NCBI GenBank assembly: GCA_036852015.1
Contig: JAANDG010000081.1
Coordinates: 248,001-312,000, forward strand
From: Pelodera strongyloides
Taxonomy: Eukaryota; Nematoda; Chromadorea; Rhabditida; Rhabditidae
Reading direction: 5' to 3'
DNA: 64,000 nucleotides
The translations under genes and the position numbers were made by a program. Under the pieces are notes generated by a model. The model searched no databases, was not told where the DNA came from, and saw only the letters and a list, made by a program, of their open reading frames with translations. Each line of letters starts with the position of its first letter. Positions within the stretch are counted from its first letter, which is position 1. Below, one piece after another: positions 12,492 through 25,199 of the stretch.

Positions 12492-13159
12492 GCAAGAATG
12501 AAATGAATGTAAAAAATCTCAGAATTCTTGCTTATGATCGACAAAATACATTTACAATAAAAACATGTTCTAACAAATTAAATACTATAGAACTACTAAA
12601 GAATTAAAAATTTCAGTAAAATATGTCCGTAGTTACAACCAAAAAAAATTGCCGATTATTTAAGTATAAATGCATTTTCCAATATGCAACATTCGAATAC
12701 AATGGCAAAAAAGCGCATAGCAAAAGCTCCAATACACGGAATACAGTAACATAAGCGAAGTTAGTAGCACGATAAAGAAAAACTGCATGCAAGTTGGCCT
12801 TTCTATGTCCCTATCGACCGTAACATAAATAAAGTTAATATAAATATAATAAATAAACCTTTGGTTCGTTATAAAAGAACTGTCAAAAGATATGTTGGTC
12901 CTACAGTAAATCACGAAAAACTGATAAATTAAAAGGAATAATTAACGAAAGAAAATGCACAGAAAAAGCAAATTACAGTAGTCACCTGAGGTCACTTGTG
13001 GTGATAATATAAATAAAAACACGTATGCACAGAGAACAATTGAATGTGTAGAGTAATTAGAATATTGTACTTTATATTATAAGCAATTAACTTTCCTAAT
13101 TAGCATCTAGTAGTCGACACACAGCTATATTCTGCCTAACTACGGTAATAATTAGCATA

Positions 13160-13249
13160 TTAAAGCAGTACGTGGTTTTGCAGCACATCCTGCCAACTTA
13201 TGTGTCCATATGTGCGTTTTCACAAAAACCATATGTTATACCGCTTTAA
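13160..13249. mobile_element. Short diverged MITE, family 1-like
   Basis: TTAAAGCAGTACGTGG at the left and TATACCGCTTTAA at the right, with an inverted GTGGTTTTG / CAAAAACCA pair inside. It ends 5 bp past the NR4A stop codon, in that gene's 3' untranslated region. Confidence 0.5.
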
Positions 13250-13253
13250 AAAT

Positions 13254-13949
13254 TTAAAAGGGTGACCGACTGAATGGCATCGAGAATGACATACTAGAAG
13301 TTGATGGCATTTGATGGTCAGTTGTGGCCGGGAGCTGGGAATTTCCCGGCATTTGGGAAGTGCCCAGTTGGGAAGAAACTCCCAGAAAGAGGTTGGACAT
13401 CCAAGTGGGCAGAAGACAGGGATCACACGCCCGAACTGCTTCAACGCCCATTTGGTGGAAGGATTGGAAGCGTTGCACCTGGAAGTGAGAAATAAATTCG
13501 ACGTATGATCAGCCCCACTGAACATTTAACTAACAACATAACACTGAGATCCACGTGATCGTTTTATGCTGAATTTTCTGTGAGCAAGTTAAGTATACAT
13601 GGTTTAAAGCTGTGGAAGTACGTATTGTTAAACAACATCTACTACGCCGTTTATTTAGTTTGACGGCATGGTTTTGGACTACACTGTATGTTAAACCTGC
13701 TACAGTAGTGCCTTGACGGGAGTCACGGCTACCGTATCCGAGAAAAAAGAGGCAACAATTGATAGCATCCTTACCATTTGAACAATTCTAGCTAATCGTG
13801 ACGGTTGTGAATTGGAGCAGTGATCTTTCAGAGCGTTTACAATTGAGCTTTGTACTCGGTCGACGGCGTCCTTATTATGGAGACCCACCGTGTTGTGCTC
13901 TAAAATCATGAAGAAAGATAAGCAATGTACCTCTTTAATATATCTCTCT

Positions 13950-13993
<44 letters not shown>

Positions 13994-15276
13994 CAGTATT
14001 TGCGGCGAAGAACTGCAGTGCATAAAATGCAGCAAGTGAAGAAGAATCCCAGTCGACAGCGCCGCGGAATCCACGCCATTCATTACGGACAGCCTAGAAG
14101 GAAGTAAAAATGTATTTCATCCAAAGCTATGTGCGTTCAGTCGCCGCGCAACCGTTCTCCGCAAGATCGCCGTCTGTGGCAACTGGAATTGTACACCCTG
14201 CAGCTTGCACGCGCCGATGTGGCGAACGCTCTTTTCTGTGCGGCGAGTGCGCAACTTTTTGAATTGAGCAGAATGATATGATCTACATCCAGAAACATTA
14301 AAAGATCTACAATTATCCAATTAGTCTAATTACCTGGAAGAACTGCACAAACGGTTGTGGCACTCCTGCCATCCAGTCTACAATTTCTCCGCCTTCGAAC
14401 ATTAGCTGATCTTGGGCACTTCTAGAAATAATATATTTAATTATTAAGTTTTTTCATACAGTTATCACAGGCCAAGTACAATAAACTGCATAAACTTAGT
14501 ACTGGGAAACTATAGATTTTTGTTAGAACATCGAAGAATACAGTTTATAAGCATGGTTAGCGGATTCTTATAGAAGTATATAAAAAATGTTTAAAAGAAT
14601 AATTAGTAATGTTGTAGTCTGTAGTCTACAAACCTGTGCAACAGTTTGACAGCCATCATGGGGAAGAATGAGCGCTGGAGTAATATTTGAATGTCCCGCT
14701 CATCCAGGGTTTCCGCTTGCGGAACGCGGGAACAGAAATTGTACAGAGTACGGTATTCGGTCTGCATTGCGGTGAAGAGTTGATTGAGTGAGACGGCTTT
14801 CTGTAATGAGGAAAATGAGCAAATGTGTATACAAGGGCAGGTTTCGTTTGGGTTACAACAAGAGCCATCAGCTATGGGACGTTAGAACAATGCTGTATAG
14901 TCAATACCAACCTGACTAATTAGCATATGGTAATTAAAAAAACGCAATTACCATTTGAATCGGCTGGCAGTGTTCTTTGACAGTGTCCATTAATTTCACG
15001 AGCAGTGAGAGCAGAGGCAGTGGAGGGCTTTGAGGATCTCGTGACTGAAATGGGAACATATAAATTATACTAATTAGACGATAATTAGAAGGCAATTAGA
15101 ATGCATAACCTCCTCTCAAGGGTTAAGAACTCACCCTTGTCTGTGTTTTCGTCTTTGATGATAGACGTCCACGCCGACCTGCCAACGAACCATTGCGTAC
15201 AACTGAAAATATTGATTGTTGAATTTCTATTTCTATTATCGATCAACTAGCTAATCTCAGATATTGAATCAGAGAA

Positions 15277-15308
<32 letters not shown>

Positions 15309-18300
15309 GAAGAGAGAGGGAGAGAAGGGGAGAGATGTAAAAACCCACTTTCTTTCACCATTCCCGCTTCGAGGCACTTTTGAAACCGGCAAAATTGACA
15401 TCTCGATCGATAACGCTTATCGATTGGACAATTCTTGCTTCCCGCACACACGTACTTGGCCTTCTTCTGGATGGTTCGCTGAAATAAGTCAGATTACTCA
15501 GTTTTGCAATTATGCGGATGGATCGTTACGCGCATATGGTATACTTATCCACTATATTCAATAAATCAATAACCACAGTACCTTAAAGAATCCCTTGCAT
15601 CCCTCGCAAGTCCGCGCTCCGTAGTGCAAGCAAACGGCGCGGTCGCTGCACACAGCGCATAGTTTATCTTCGTCTTCTGTAGCCGCTGCGGCGTTCATTG
15701 TACTGCCGCCGCCTGACGAGCCGGGTTCTTGCGGCGGGAACATTCTACAATTTATTTATTGATTGTATGTTTCAGGGACTTATCGATCGATTTTTATGAA
15801 TTTCCTTATTTATTGATTGATTCTATTGATTATTCGAAAACTTACCCAAGGGAGAAGAAGTTCTGATTGGGATGGTTAAACTGTGGACTCGTAGGTTGGG
15901 GATGCATAGGCGACGGAGATCCAGTGTTTGATGACGAACTGCAAATAATCAATATTCAGATATCGATTGATAATTTTCAAAATTGTCTCGTCTCTTGGAT
16001 ACTGTATCTTGGCTCTTGGCACACTATGTATAATTGGTCGGACCGTGCTTGTAACCAGTCATGGTAAAGAGATCTCACGTGCAACTTATAAAATCAAGAA
16101 AACGAAAAGTGAAAATAAGAAACGCCTAGTGAAAAGTGCATTCAAAGAAAATCGGAGAAGAAAGCAGTAGCATACTATTCCCTATGGTATACTGTATAGT
16201 ATACAGTAGTAAATAGAGTAGGTGGGTGTTTAACTAAATATGGCCGGCCGTTCTTTGAGCGTAAGTTACTATTGAGCACAGTTACTACAATAGAGTTACA
16301 GTAGTTAATAAAAAGGGAAATTAACCAAAAACCGAAATTAACCCAGTGGAAGAATAGAAAAGAACCCTGCTGCCCACGTGCGGAAATTAGTTTTCAGCAA
16401 CTCTGTTGACGTCATCATTATTAAATTTACAAAAAAAAATGCAAAATATAAATTGTACTCTTGTGCACGTCAGTCGGGGTGGAGTACACTTCTAAGGGAA
16501 GGGTGATTTCAGAGAAATTCGTCAGGAAATGAGCTAGAAATTCAATCCAGTCATATAAATTACTTTGGTTACTTTCTTCTACGCTTACTATTTCTCTATT
16601 TCTCTCTTTTATCTCTATCTCTAATTGTTTTTCTGTCATTATTTTGTTTCGTCCCATCATTATCCTCCGCGTTTAAAGGGGTAAAAACTGTAGCCGTTTG
16701 CCGTCGGATTTGGATTAGGCGATGTAAGCTGCGGAAACTTACACAATTAGTGTTGTCAGAAAGCGCTCACGACTATAAGCGTCAGTTTCCAACTTATACG
16801 TCCAGTTATTATTTTTAAAGCTACATAACGGCAAGTTTTTGAAGCGTGTGTCGGACACTTGCATTCGTATGTATTTGTGCTAAGTTTTTTTATGCGATTT
16901 TATATTCTACTCAAACTCGTTTGCATATGATGCATGGGAATGTAGTTATCCAAAATCCGTTTCAAGAACTGGTTGTTATAACGCTTTAATATTCATTTCA
17001 CTGATCAGCTTTGTGTAGGTAGAGTGACAGAGGCACCGTGTGCGTTAGACACCAAGTTACAAGCAATAGCGAAGAGGACGCAGAGATTCAGAGGCTACAG
17101 ACTACAGATCACAAACCATATGATGACGTCAGCGCTTACCTATTCGTGCCCTGCGAGCCTCGTCTATGGTCGAGCCCGTGGTAGGACTGGGGCGCATGCG
17201 GGTAGAAAAGTTGCGGATATGCAGGCATAGCACTTGACAGAAGTTCCGAAGACTGCGACATTCCCAGGTGGCCCGGGAGACTGGAAGACCGAACATTGTA
17301 GTTTGTAGCTCGGGGATAACTTACTGTTCTTTGTAGCCGTGGGATAACCTCGGGACATTTGTTCGTGAAACTTCACATTCCGAATACCGGCGGCAAATTT
17401 AAATCATGCGGCTGTGTACGGTATATCGGACGCATCTTAGACGGAAGGGGGGAATCGCCGTGATAGGAAAAAGGTTATTTTTCATGAATCACGAACGCTC
17501 GCAAACAATGGACAAAAGTGAGAAGAAGGGGGGAAAGTAAGCGGAGTTCTCAGTTTTTTTTTGGCATATTCATAGGAGCAGAACGCAACACCAGAGAGAA
17601 AAAATCAGAAAAGAAACTACCATAAAGGCAAAAATGAGGAAATGTGTTTTATGTAAACCCGACCCAGGCTCACGTAAAAAGCTCAGGGCACAGGTTGTTA
17701 TAGTCGACTCATCTATATGCAGCTTTGGCATCATGATTACTTGTGGTTTTCAAAGTGCACAAAAACTTTGTTTTACATGAGCCTGAGCCACAGAATAAAA
17801 TCTACCAGTGTCACGTAAATTAGCAGACTTTGTGAGAAAGAAAATCACTTCACATGCAAACAAAATAAAAGCGGAGGAGCCGAGAATTTGAAGAAGTGTA
17901 CGGTATTTTGAATATATTATAGTAAACACCTACCCCATAAACATTGGGCTATTGTAGGAGTGCCATGGCTGACTGTGTGGTCCAGGGAACGAGAGTTGTG
18001 GCTCGGTTTTGATCTAAATTTTTCGAGTCTTTATTGATTGAAGCAGAAAGAAGAGCACACATATACATACATACGCACACACGCACACACACACACACAC
18101 ACACATACACACACACACACGCACCATACACACACGCACAACCACATACAATACACACAACACACACCCGGACTCCCAATATTGGAGTCATTACTGCAGT
18201 TGCGCTTTTTATTATAAATATAGTACCTGTGCAACATGCATTCCTTGTTTGTGTGCGGTGGTCACTGGGGAAGAGGGACCCTGAAAGAAAAGCGATAATA

Positions 18301-21300
18301 AAAATAACATTTGACAAAAACTTAACCCGCTGATACGTTTAGGCCAACAGTATCGCACCGCGTGACTGTTCATTGTTTGTGTGTTAAATTGTATTGCTTT
18401 GAATAAAGAGTTATAACAGTAAATTCCTAGAAGTGCTTAGAAATAGCTTGATATGATAAATTTAAAGCAATCACATAAAAGTTGCGCACCCGTAGCATCC
18501 TCAGCACTAACTACTACGTGAAAACTACGTAAAAAGTGACCCTAGCCTTATAGACAAATTAGTAAAAAACTGCCAAAGGACAATAATCACAATCATATAA
18601 ATGTCAAAAACTTTTCCAATAAAGTGTTGCGCCTTCTAGAAGTGACCAACACCCTTGCTTTGGTCCCATTTTATACCTTTATCATGTTAAGACCCGCCCC
18701 TAATCGCTTAATTACTAGATGTTTGCTGGACTTATTGTGCACAAGTGCGCAATTGGTCTGGGATCGGATACGTCAAAAAACAATAATTATTCGTTTACTT
18801 TTCTGTGCACGCCTAGCAATGACGGCATTGATGTAATGAGGATTTAAGGGATTTGTCGGATTAGCGATAAAGGAAGATTTCAGGAAAAAAGGAGTTTTCG
18901 CAAAATACACTCCACCCTCCCCCCAGTATTAGTTGACAAATATTGTAAAGGAAGGGGAGCGTACAGGAAAATGATTAAAACCTGATTAAAACCCCGATTT
19001 CGCCCCGATAACGGCCCGATTTTTGAGGGACTTGATCGGGGCGAAATCGGGGTTTCCCGTGTAACGGATCAGAACTTTAGGCTGGAAGTTGGATGCTTTA
19101 TGCGGTTTCCAAGTATCCCAAAAAATCGGCGTGATTCTGTCAATACTACCGTGTTTTTGCAAGAAACCTGCTTATTTATTATGAAAAAATAAGAACATCT
19201 TCTCGTGTAGTTCCAAATTACGGTAAATCTACTTGGAAAACCCCACTAGGAAAGGCTAGCACGCTGCTATAGGTTTCATTTATGCTTTGGCGTTATGCTG
19301 GGAGTTATGTACACCGTTGAATTTTGTGAAATCACGGTCATTTTCCGTATGACAAACATTGCTCGCGGATAGCTAGACACTATGGAAAACATAAATCAGA
19401 TCAAAGGAGAACTACGCTGTCTTGATAAAAATAACCATCGAAAAGAGATAGGTAAATTGTAGTTTTATGCAAGTTGTTCACCACATTTTGATTAAAGAGA
19501 ATACCGGCCGGTTTTTGAAACACATCCAGTAGATATACAGCGTATGCCAATGAACATAAATTAGAACAAAAACCGGCCAGTATTTCGCTTTAAAAACCAT
19601 CATTTACCTGTGGATGATCTGGGAAGAAATGTTGCTCCGTCGTGTCAACTTGTGGGGTACTTTGGGTAGAGCTCTGAAATTAATTGGTGAAGCTAAGGAA
19701 CAAGTAAACTACACAGGAAAGTGAAAAAAAAAAAAAAACCCCGATTTCGCCCCGAAAAAAACCCCACAAAAAGCCCGATCATCCCGATCAAAATCGGGGC
19801 ATAATTGGGATTTCGCCCCTTTCAAAAAAACCCATCATTTCCCCGCCCCCGATTTTTTACGCCCGATTACGTTTACCATTCTACTCGTCCATGGCGATTC
19901 GCATAAAATGACAAATGCCTGTCCATGTTCAAATGCACCGTAACCCATTAGCGCATTTGTCGTCAAATTTTATAAAATTAAAAAATGTGCGCATTTGACT
20001 CGATCATTCAATACAGATCTCTACCCTAAAACTACATTGAAACAAGTTCTTCGAGGCAAAATGGAAAAACTCGTAGTCCATCGGAATCTATAGACTCTGT
20101 ATAATTGATGAGTTACGGTGCAACAATGAAATATTACGGTAGGTCAATCAATGGCGGTTACTGTAAGACAATGTGTCACACGAAGAGATCATGAAGACAA
20201 AAATGATAAAAAGGAAAGTTTCGATGACATGAAATAGAACATGACATGGCGAGGCACAGACAATGAGGAGGTTGTTTTTAAGTTTTATTACCGTATATCA
20301 GTCGAACACGCAAGACTACTGTAAAATCAGGAAGCCGTCGTAGAATACAGTCATAAACAAGCTTTAATATACAGCCCTAACGATAGTGCCACAGTACTTA
20401 AAAGGGCACCATTTAAATCACACCTACCTGCCTAACCCTAGAGAATAGTTGGCATGCACGGAAAGTGCCCTACTAGAAACGACCTATAAATGGTAAACAA
20501 AAGTCTGGCAAACCATTCCCAGAGGTATACTTCACCCACGTAATGTACAATACAATAAACTTTACTTTACTTGCGTTGCAAGTGTAATAATAATGCATAG
20601 TAGAAAAATTTACTTTCCAAAGAAGTGAAAAACGGCAAAGTAAGACGCTGAATATTTTTTGCAGACCCTGAGCGGATAAGCTTATGCGTTTTTGCGAACA
20701 ATTTTGACAGGGAAACGCATTATCGATTGCACAAATTTTGTAGGCTGCACATAGATCTTTATGATTTTGTATATTCATATAAATACATGTAGTGAATTTA
20801 GCTGCCCATAAGCTATCAAGCAGCTAAAAAAGAAAGATACAGAGAGTTACAGAGAGAGAGAGAGATATGCATACAGAGAAAGAGAGCAGAGAGAGAGAGA
20901 GAGCAAGTATAAATACCAAAGTTAACTCTATCCTACTTATAAGGTGCAAACGTACCAATATGTGCCTTAACTTAATCAAGTTATCAGAAGACCAAAGTTA
21001 GCTCCGAACCTGAAACAAAGGCCAGCCACGATGACTAATACCTACGCAAACAAACAAAAAACCTTACTTTTCAGAAATTTCTTTTGGATTATGCAAGAGA
21101 GATTAGTGAGATATTATTGCGAAAAAAAAATGGAGTTTACAAATGAAAATAACTCACTATTGCTTCTTTTGTGTATGATAAATGCACACTCGATTTAGCC
21201 ACAAAACTACAGTATTTAATCGAATCATAAATACAATTTAGTTACGTAGTTTGGCATAATTTTCCCTTTTTTTTTATTATTATTTTTTTTTTTTCATGCA

Positions 21301-24300
21301 AACAAGAAAAGGAGAAAATTCTACAGAAAAAAATTATTCTACTGTGGCTTTTTTCCGATGGGGTGTTACTTCGTAGGAAAATACTTATGTATGAGAAAGG
21401 ACAGTAAAATATTGTTAGAACGAGCTCAAATTTCTGCAGTTTGAAGTTTGAACTCATAACTAGGGTGAATTATTCCCCAAGTATGTGGCGGTAGCATGTT
21501 TCCGTGTTCTGACATATAACTTTAAAGGCTTTGTCCTTTTTAGAATAGACTCCGCCTACTTTCTTAGGTTTTCTCTGCGTCCTATGTCTCCAGAAGGCGA
21601 CCTGATCATGTCTCTGCTACTCTACTTCTCTCCAGCGGTTTTGGATCTCTCATTTTGCTCCCCTATCATTTTTTTTTGCGCATTTCTAGTGTGCGTGTTT
21701 TGGCTTTTCCAGACAAAATGCACAAAAACAAGCGGTACCATGGTGTGTAATGGTATCACTGCATGCACTTTGCAACTAGGAAAAGGGTACAAAATGGTGT
21801 GCAAGATAAAGCTGGGCAGAAAAATATAATCAGAATTGGTGGGAAATTGATTACGAACTCAATGTATCAAAATAAATATGCTCTAGTAGCCAGACCATTT
21901 TTTCCATTAAGTTGTCATATTCCATATTAATACATTTTCCTCTGGTAAGATTAGCTTTTCGTTTAGCCACACTCCCCCGCCACTCGCAAAAAGTCAAAGA
22001 AAACTTTTTTGAAAGTTCTTGTAATTTGTTTAAAAGTTTTCCTGAGAAATAATCGGAATATTTTTTTCCTAAATACCGGCCGGTTTTTGAAGCACATCGT
22101 GGACAACTGAATTTTATTACGTATTTATGCTAATTTACTGGAATTTAGCTCGATTTTTTATTCTAATTTATGTTCATTTGCATAAGCTGCATAAGAATGC
22201 TGGTGTACTCGTTGCGTTTCAAGAACCGGCCGGTATTTCATTTTAAACTTGACACCTCGTGCAATTGTAAGGAAAAAAGGAGAGTATTTCCGTAATAGTC
22301 GGTTAATAAACAAACACCAAGGAACTATCTGTCACCCCAACCTAATGATTTAAATCTACTCGCACCAAACTGAGCCAGGGTCGCGGTGTTGCTACCTTGT
22401 ACCCTGACAGGTACCCTGGTTAGGATGAGGTGTCCTGCAGCCCTGCCGCCGAATGCCCAGTCACTGCGAAAAAAAACCCAACACCCCAGCAGCACCCCGT
22501 GAGTAACCCTTTTTGGTGGCCTTTCCTGCCGTGGTACCATTTTTTGGCAAGAAAAAAAGAAGCCTGGAGATAGCATTCAAATGTTGCCAAGTTAGAGACA
22601 ATAAATCTCTAAATATTGGATTTTATGTTATGAAAGTTATGTAATAAAAGGAAAAAAACTATAGTAGAAATATACAGCGCAATAAGCAAAAATAAGTATT
22701 CTGGCCCATACCAGAGTGTGGGACTAAAGTAAAAGTAAAGCAACAAACAAGTAATCCTGAAAAATTACTTCAACAAATAAGCTACTTATTTCCGTTTAAC
22801 ATTCTATAAGAAGGGGGTGTCATTTTCAAAATATCAGCCCCTTTTGTCAGTGCAGTAACCTTTTATTAAGGTCATAGATAATGGAAACTATCTAATAACT
22901 TTTGTCCATCGAACAAAAAATTAACCCATTCAGTACTTAAAATTGAACTAATGTACGTTTTGGCATTAATTTTGTAAATAAAGGAAGTTTATAAATAGCG
23001 AACATGCAAAAAGGCGAGTGTTTTCACGGGATTAAAATCATGTTTTTGATCTGTTGCGCAAATATATTAACCTTTTGGGAAGATTGTATTTTGGACCGGA
23101 TTTAAAGCAGTATTGCAAATTTGGGATTGCATGATCATACCCTATCAGGTGCAGATGAGATAGCATTAAATACAATACTCTGTAGTATTCTTTTGACCTT
23201 ATTGTTATAGACTTTTCGTGTTTGTAGAAGTTTATTCTTTTCCGAAGAAACTCCTTTCTTTCGGGTGGGGGTTTCCTTTTCCTACGTTGTACCTTCGCTA
23301 CCTCTCTCCCTCTTTTTCTCATAGACAATTGTCCCATATAGGTTAGAAGCATAATTTATAGTTTGTAAGTTCGAGTTTCGAGTATAGAACACGTAGACTG
23401 TAGTACTAGCTGCGTAGTCTATATACTGTAGTTTGTAGTTTGCTGCCGAAGGGCACAACGAATAAAGCATAGCTCTCACCTGTTCATCGTGTGTATGCAA
23501 AAGCTCGTCAAGAATTCGCTCGAGATCTACGTCTCTGCCTTCCAGCACGTTACGACGAGAGCGCAGACGAGACGCTTAAATGATTTTCATATACTGTATA
23601 CCATTGCATTCATTGGAAATTCGCCTGTGCCGTACCGCTAAGGTGCTAGCGCAAGCTCGTGGCTTTAGCGTAGTTTCCCTGTGTATTATAAATACTTTCC
23701 TTATATTTTTGTTAATACAGATGAACAACTTATTAACAATCCAAAAAAGAGGTTTTCCAGCCAAAATAAAAGTTGTATCCTTGTCAGAAAAACAAGAATG
23801 CTTTACTTTTGCTCCGACCAAATAAGTGTAAGACAGCTAGTAAAGTAGAGTACATCAATTTAGTTCCGTATTTCCTTCACTAACGCGTAAATGCAATATC
23901 CGCTGCTTTTTCTCTAGCGGATTTCACTAATTCCATAAAGCAAATGCGTAAGCGCAAACACACCCAGTTTCTTTTTTGCTATCATATTAGTGCGATCAAG
24001 TGGAAATATTGTGTGATTATCACTGGAGATTAATGCTATTAAAGATTAAGATTAACTTTTGTTTTCTGTGAAATCAGACCATCATTTCAGCGAATATCAC
24101 CACATCACTTAAAAAAAAAAACACATCGTGCGTCAAAGTGTTACTTGCAAAACAAATAAAAAAAAAAATAAATATATTTTTTTTTAAAAAAATAAGTTTT
24201 TTTGATGTTACTAGATCAAAATCCGTAATGTCATAGACTAAATATAAAAAATACACTAACAGACTAAAAATACAAAAAAAATGTTAAAGCGAAAAACCGG

Positions 24301-24587
24301 CCGGTTTTTGAAACGCATCGTGGACAACTGAATTTCTACTTATTTATGCTAATTTGCTCGAATTTAGCTCGATTTTTTATTCTAGTTTATGGTCATTTGC
24401 ATAACCAGCATAAGAATGTTGGTCAACTCGATGTGTTTCAAAAAAAAAAAAACCGGCCGGTATTTCGCTTTAAATAACTATACGGTCAAATTATAAAAAA
24501 GTAGAGTCAAACCGGAAAGAAAAATAAGACTAAAAATATCGAAAACTTACTATTTTGGGCCGTTGTAGACGTATTTGTTTTGTCCAT
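13254..24587 (-). CDS. nhr-6: NR4A-family nuclear receptor (NHR-6-like), 16 exons, 574 aa
   Basis: Exons, from start to stop: 24587-24551, 23574-23480, 19673-19608, 18280-18227, 18013-17934, 17280-17140, 15938-15846, 15744-15582, 15478-15349, 15202-15135, 15044-14952, 14800-14634, 14421-14334, 14093-13994, 13899-13775, 13478-13254. Phases match throughout (1725 nt). The zinc-finger domain (about residues 218-300) has C218/C221, the P-box CEGCKGFF, and an NR4A-like second finger and extension ([19 protein letters not shown]). This assigns it to NR4A (Nurr1/NGFI-B), orphan receptors that act as monomers on NBRE sites; in C. elegans the single member, NHR-6, acts in spermatheca development. The ligand-binding domain is about 312-545, followed by a Met/Ser/Gln-rich tail. 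The N-terminal half is low-complexity, as in NR4A activation domains. The first two exons are least certain: 23574 follows an unusual TTTAAG acceptor. Confidence 0.92.
13941..13993. repeat. CT/GA microsatellite abutting a splice donor
   Basis: Read on the minus strand, the NR4A exon 13994-14093 is followed by GTAAGAGAGAGAGAG and then about 45 bp of GA repeat, so the repeat grows directly out of the donor site. Confidence 0.85.
15271..15335. repeat. GA microsatellite in NR4A intron
   Basis: (GA)n with GGGAGAG interruptions, starting about 14 nt inside the intron after the exon that encodes the second zinc finger. Confidence 0.85.
16815..16989. mobile_element. MITE, family 1 (diverged, NR4A intron)
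   Basis: TTAAAGCTACATAACGGCAAG at the left and GGTTGTTATAACGCTTTAA at the right, with TTTTTGAAGC / GTTTCAAGAAC inside the ends. Confidence 0.6.
18061..18172. repeat. CA microsatellite in NR4A intron
   Basis: (CA)n with GCACAC and TACACA variants, between the exons 17934-18013 and 18227-18280. Confidence 0.9.
18989..19055. repeat. Perfect 21-bp inverted repeat (CCCCGAT-rich hairpin)
   Basis: 18989-19009 (containing ACCCCGATTTCGCCCCGAT) is the exact reverse complement of 19035-19055, with a 25-nt loop. It lies in a long NR4A intron. A related but scrambled cluster lies at 19735-19870. Confidence 0.8.
19492..19593. mobile_element. MITE, family 1 (internally deleted, NR4A intron)
   Basis: TTAAAGAGAATACCGGCCGG at the left and GGCCAGTATTTCGCTTTAA at the right, only about 100 bp long. 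It ends 14 bp from the exon that starts (low coordinate) at 19608. Confidence 0.8.
19735..19870. repeat. CCCCGATT-rich cluster
   Basis: Repeated CCCCGAT, GCCCGAT and AATCGGGG words in both orientations, related to the hairpin at 18989-19055. Upstream of exon 19608-19673 in the same gene. Confidence 0.6.
20844..20906. repeat. GA microsatellite
   Basis: Two (GA)n tracts separated by about 15 bp, in the large intron between the exons at 19608-19673 and 23480-23574. Confidence 0.8.
22070..22246. mobile_element. MITE, family 1 (left end truncated)
   Basis: Begins AAATACCGGCCGGTTTTTGAAG and ends GGCCGGTATTTCATTTTAA. The left TTAAAGCG is missing. Confidence 0.8.
24284..24473. mobile_element. MITE, family 1
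   Basis: TTAAAGCGAAAAACCGGCCGG at the left and CCGGCCGGTATTTCGCTTTAA at the right. Full-length copy in the intron between the two 5'-most exons of the NR4A model. Confidence 0.9.
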
Positions 24588-24757
24588 AGCGCACGGGGAA
24601 ATTTCGGGGAAAAAATGGGTTTCCGGCTTAAAATAGAACATTTTTTATAAGAAAATAGTGGTTAAATGTTAATTAACACCTGGGAAGTATAGTTTGAGAA
24701 ATTTGTCACTTGGAACTTGTCGTCTACAGCTTTGGACCCTTTGGAACATGATGGGGT

Positions 24758-24888
24758 TTGCAAGTTTCCGAAAAATTCTGTGTGATTCTGTCAATACTAC
24801 CGTATTTCAACACGAAACTTGCATATATAATATGAAAAAGTAAAAAAAAATTCTCGTGTAGTTCCAAAGTACTGTAAATTTTAACGCT
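24758..24888 (+). repeat. Dispersed repeat 'GATTCTGTCAATACTACCGT', copy 2
   Basis: Shares GTGATTCTGTCAATACTACC, CTTGCATATATAATATGAAA and TTCTCGTGTAGTTCCAAA with 19104-19220 (plus) and with 35870-35999 (minus). A fragment (CTCGTGTAGTTTCAAAATAC) lies at 54147. About 120 bp, non-coding. Confidence 0.65.
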
Positions 24889-25106
24889 AAGTTTTCCAAG
24901 GAATATACTCCTAGCCAATATCATGTCTGACTTACTACTATAAGAATTTGATAATGATTTGGCTGAATAATAAAAAAGTATATATGTCTAATATTAAGTG
25001 AAGCTAATCAAGATTATGTTTTGCAGATGGAACAACGTGTCAATGGGCAGTTCAGCATGGGTAGTTACACAATTAGCATGCTAATTATCCGAATTTGCAT
25101 ACGAAC

Positions 25107-25199
25107 CTGATTCGGGAAAAAGGTATGCGAAGGCGAAGTAGGGCACGGCGACCACACAAAGCTACTGTAGTCTGAGGTGGGCGATTCAGTGGGAACTCC
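25107..25199 (-). CDS. Probable alternative 5' exon of the NR4A gene
   Basis: A 93-nt exon (31 codons, phase 0 to 0) between a TTTTTAG acceptor and a CAG|GTTCGT donor. It encodes a Ser/Pro/Thr-rich peptide (GVPTESPTSDYSSFVW..) like the NR4A N-terminal exons downstream. It can splice in phase to the exon at 19673 but not to 23574, and it lies upstream of the ATG at 24587. This suggests a second transcript. It could instead belong to an unrelated gene. Confidence 0.5.

Larger units (their letters stand above)
10547..13253. other. Intergenic, convergent ILK and NR4A 3' ends
   Basis: No gene is seen. The ILK (plus) and NR4A (minus) genes converge on this 2.7-kb gap. It holds a CT microsatellite (11332-11392), the TTAGGC run (12463-12491) and a short diverged MITE (13160-13249). 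A possible AATAAA poly(A) signal for ILK lies at 11315-11320, but it is about 770 bp past the stop and uncertain. Confidence 0.6.

Noticed and set aside
17164..17376. 70-codon minus-strand ORF as an NR4A start exon
   Set aside because: It is in a different frame from the NR4A protein. The exon 17280-17140 entered through TTCCAG joins the upstream exon 18013-17934 in phase.
18031..18333. Cys/Val- and His/Thr-rich ORFs
   Set aside because: Frames of the CA microsatellite plus an NR4A exon read in the wrong frame.
23282..23548. 88-codon minus-strand ORF as a single exon
   Set aside because: Only its first part (to the GTGAGA donor at 23479) is used by the NR4A model; the rest reads intron.
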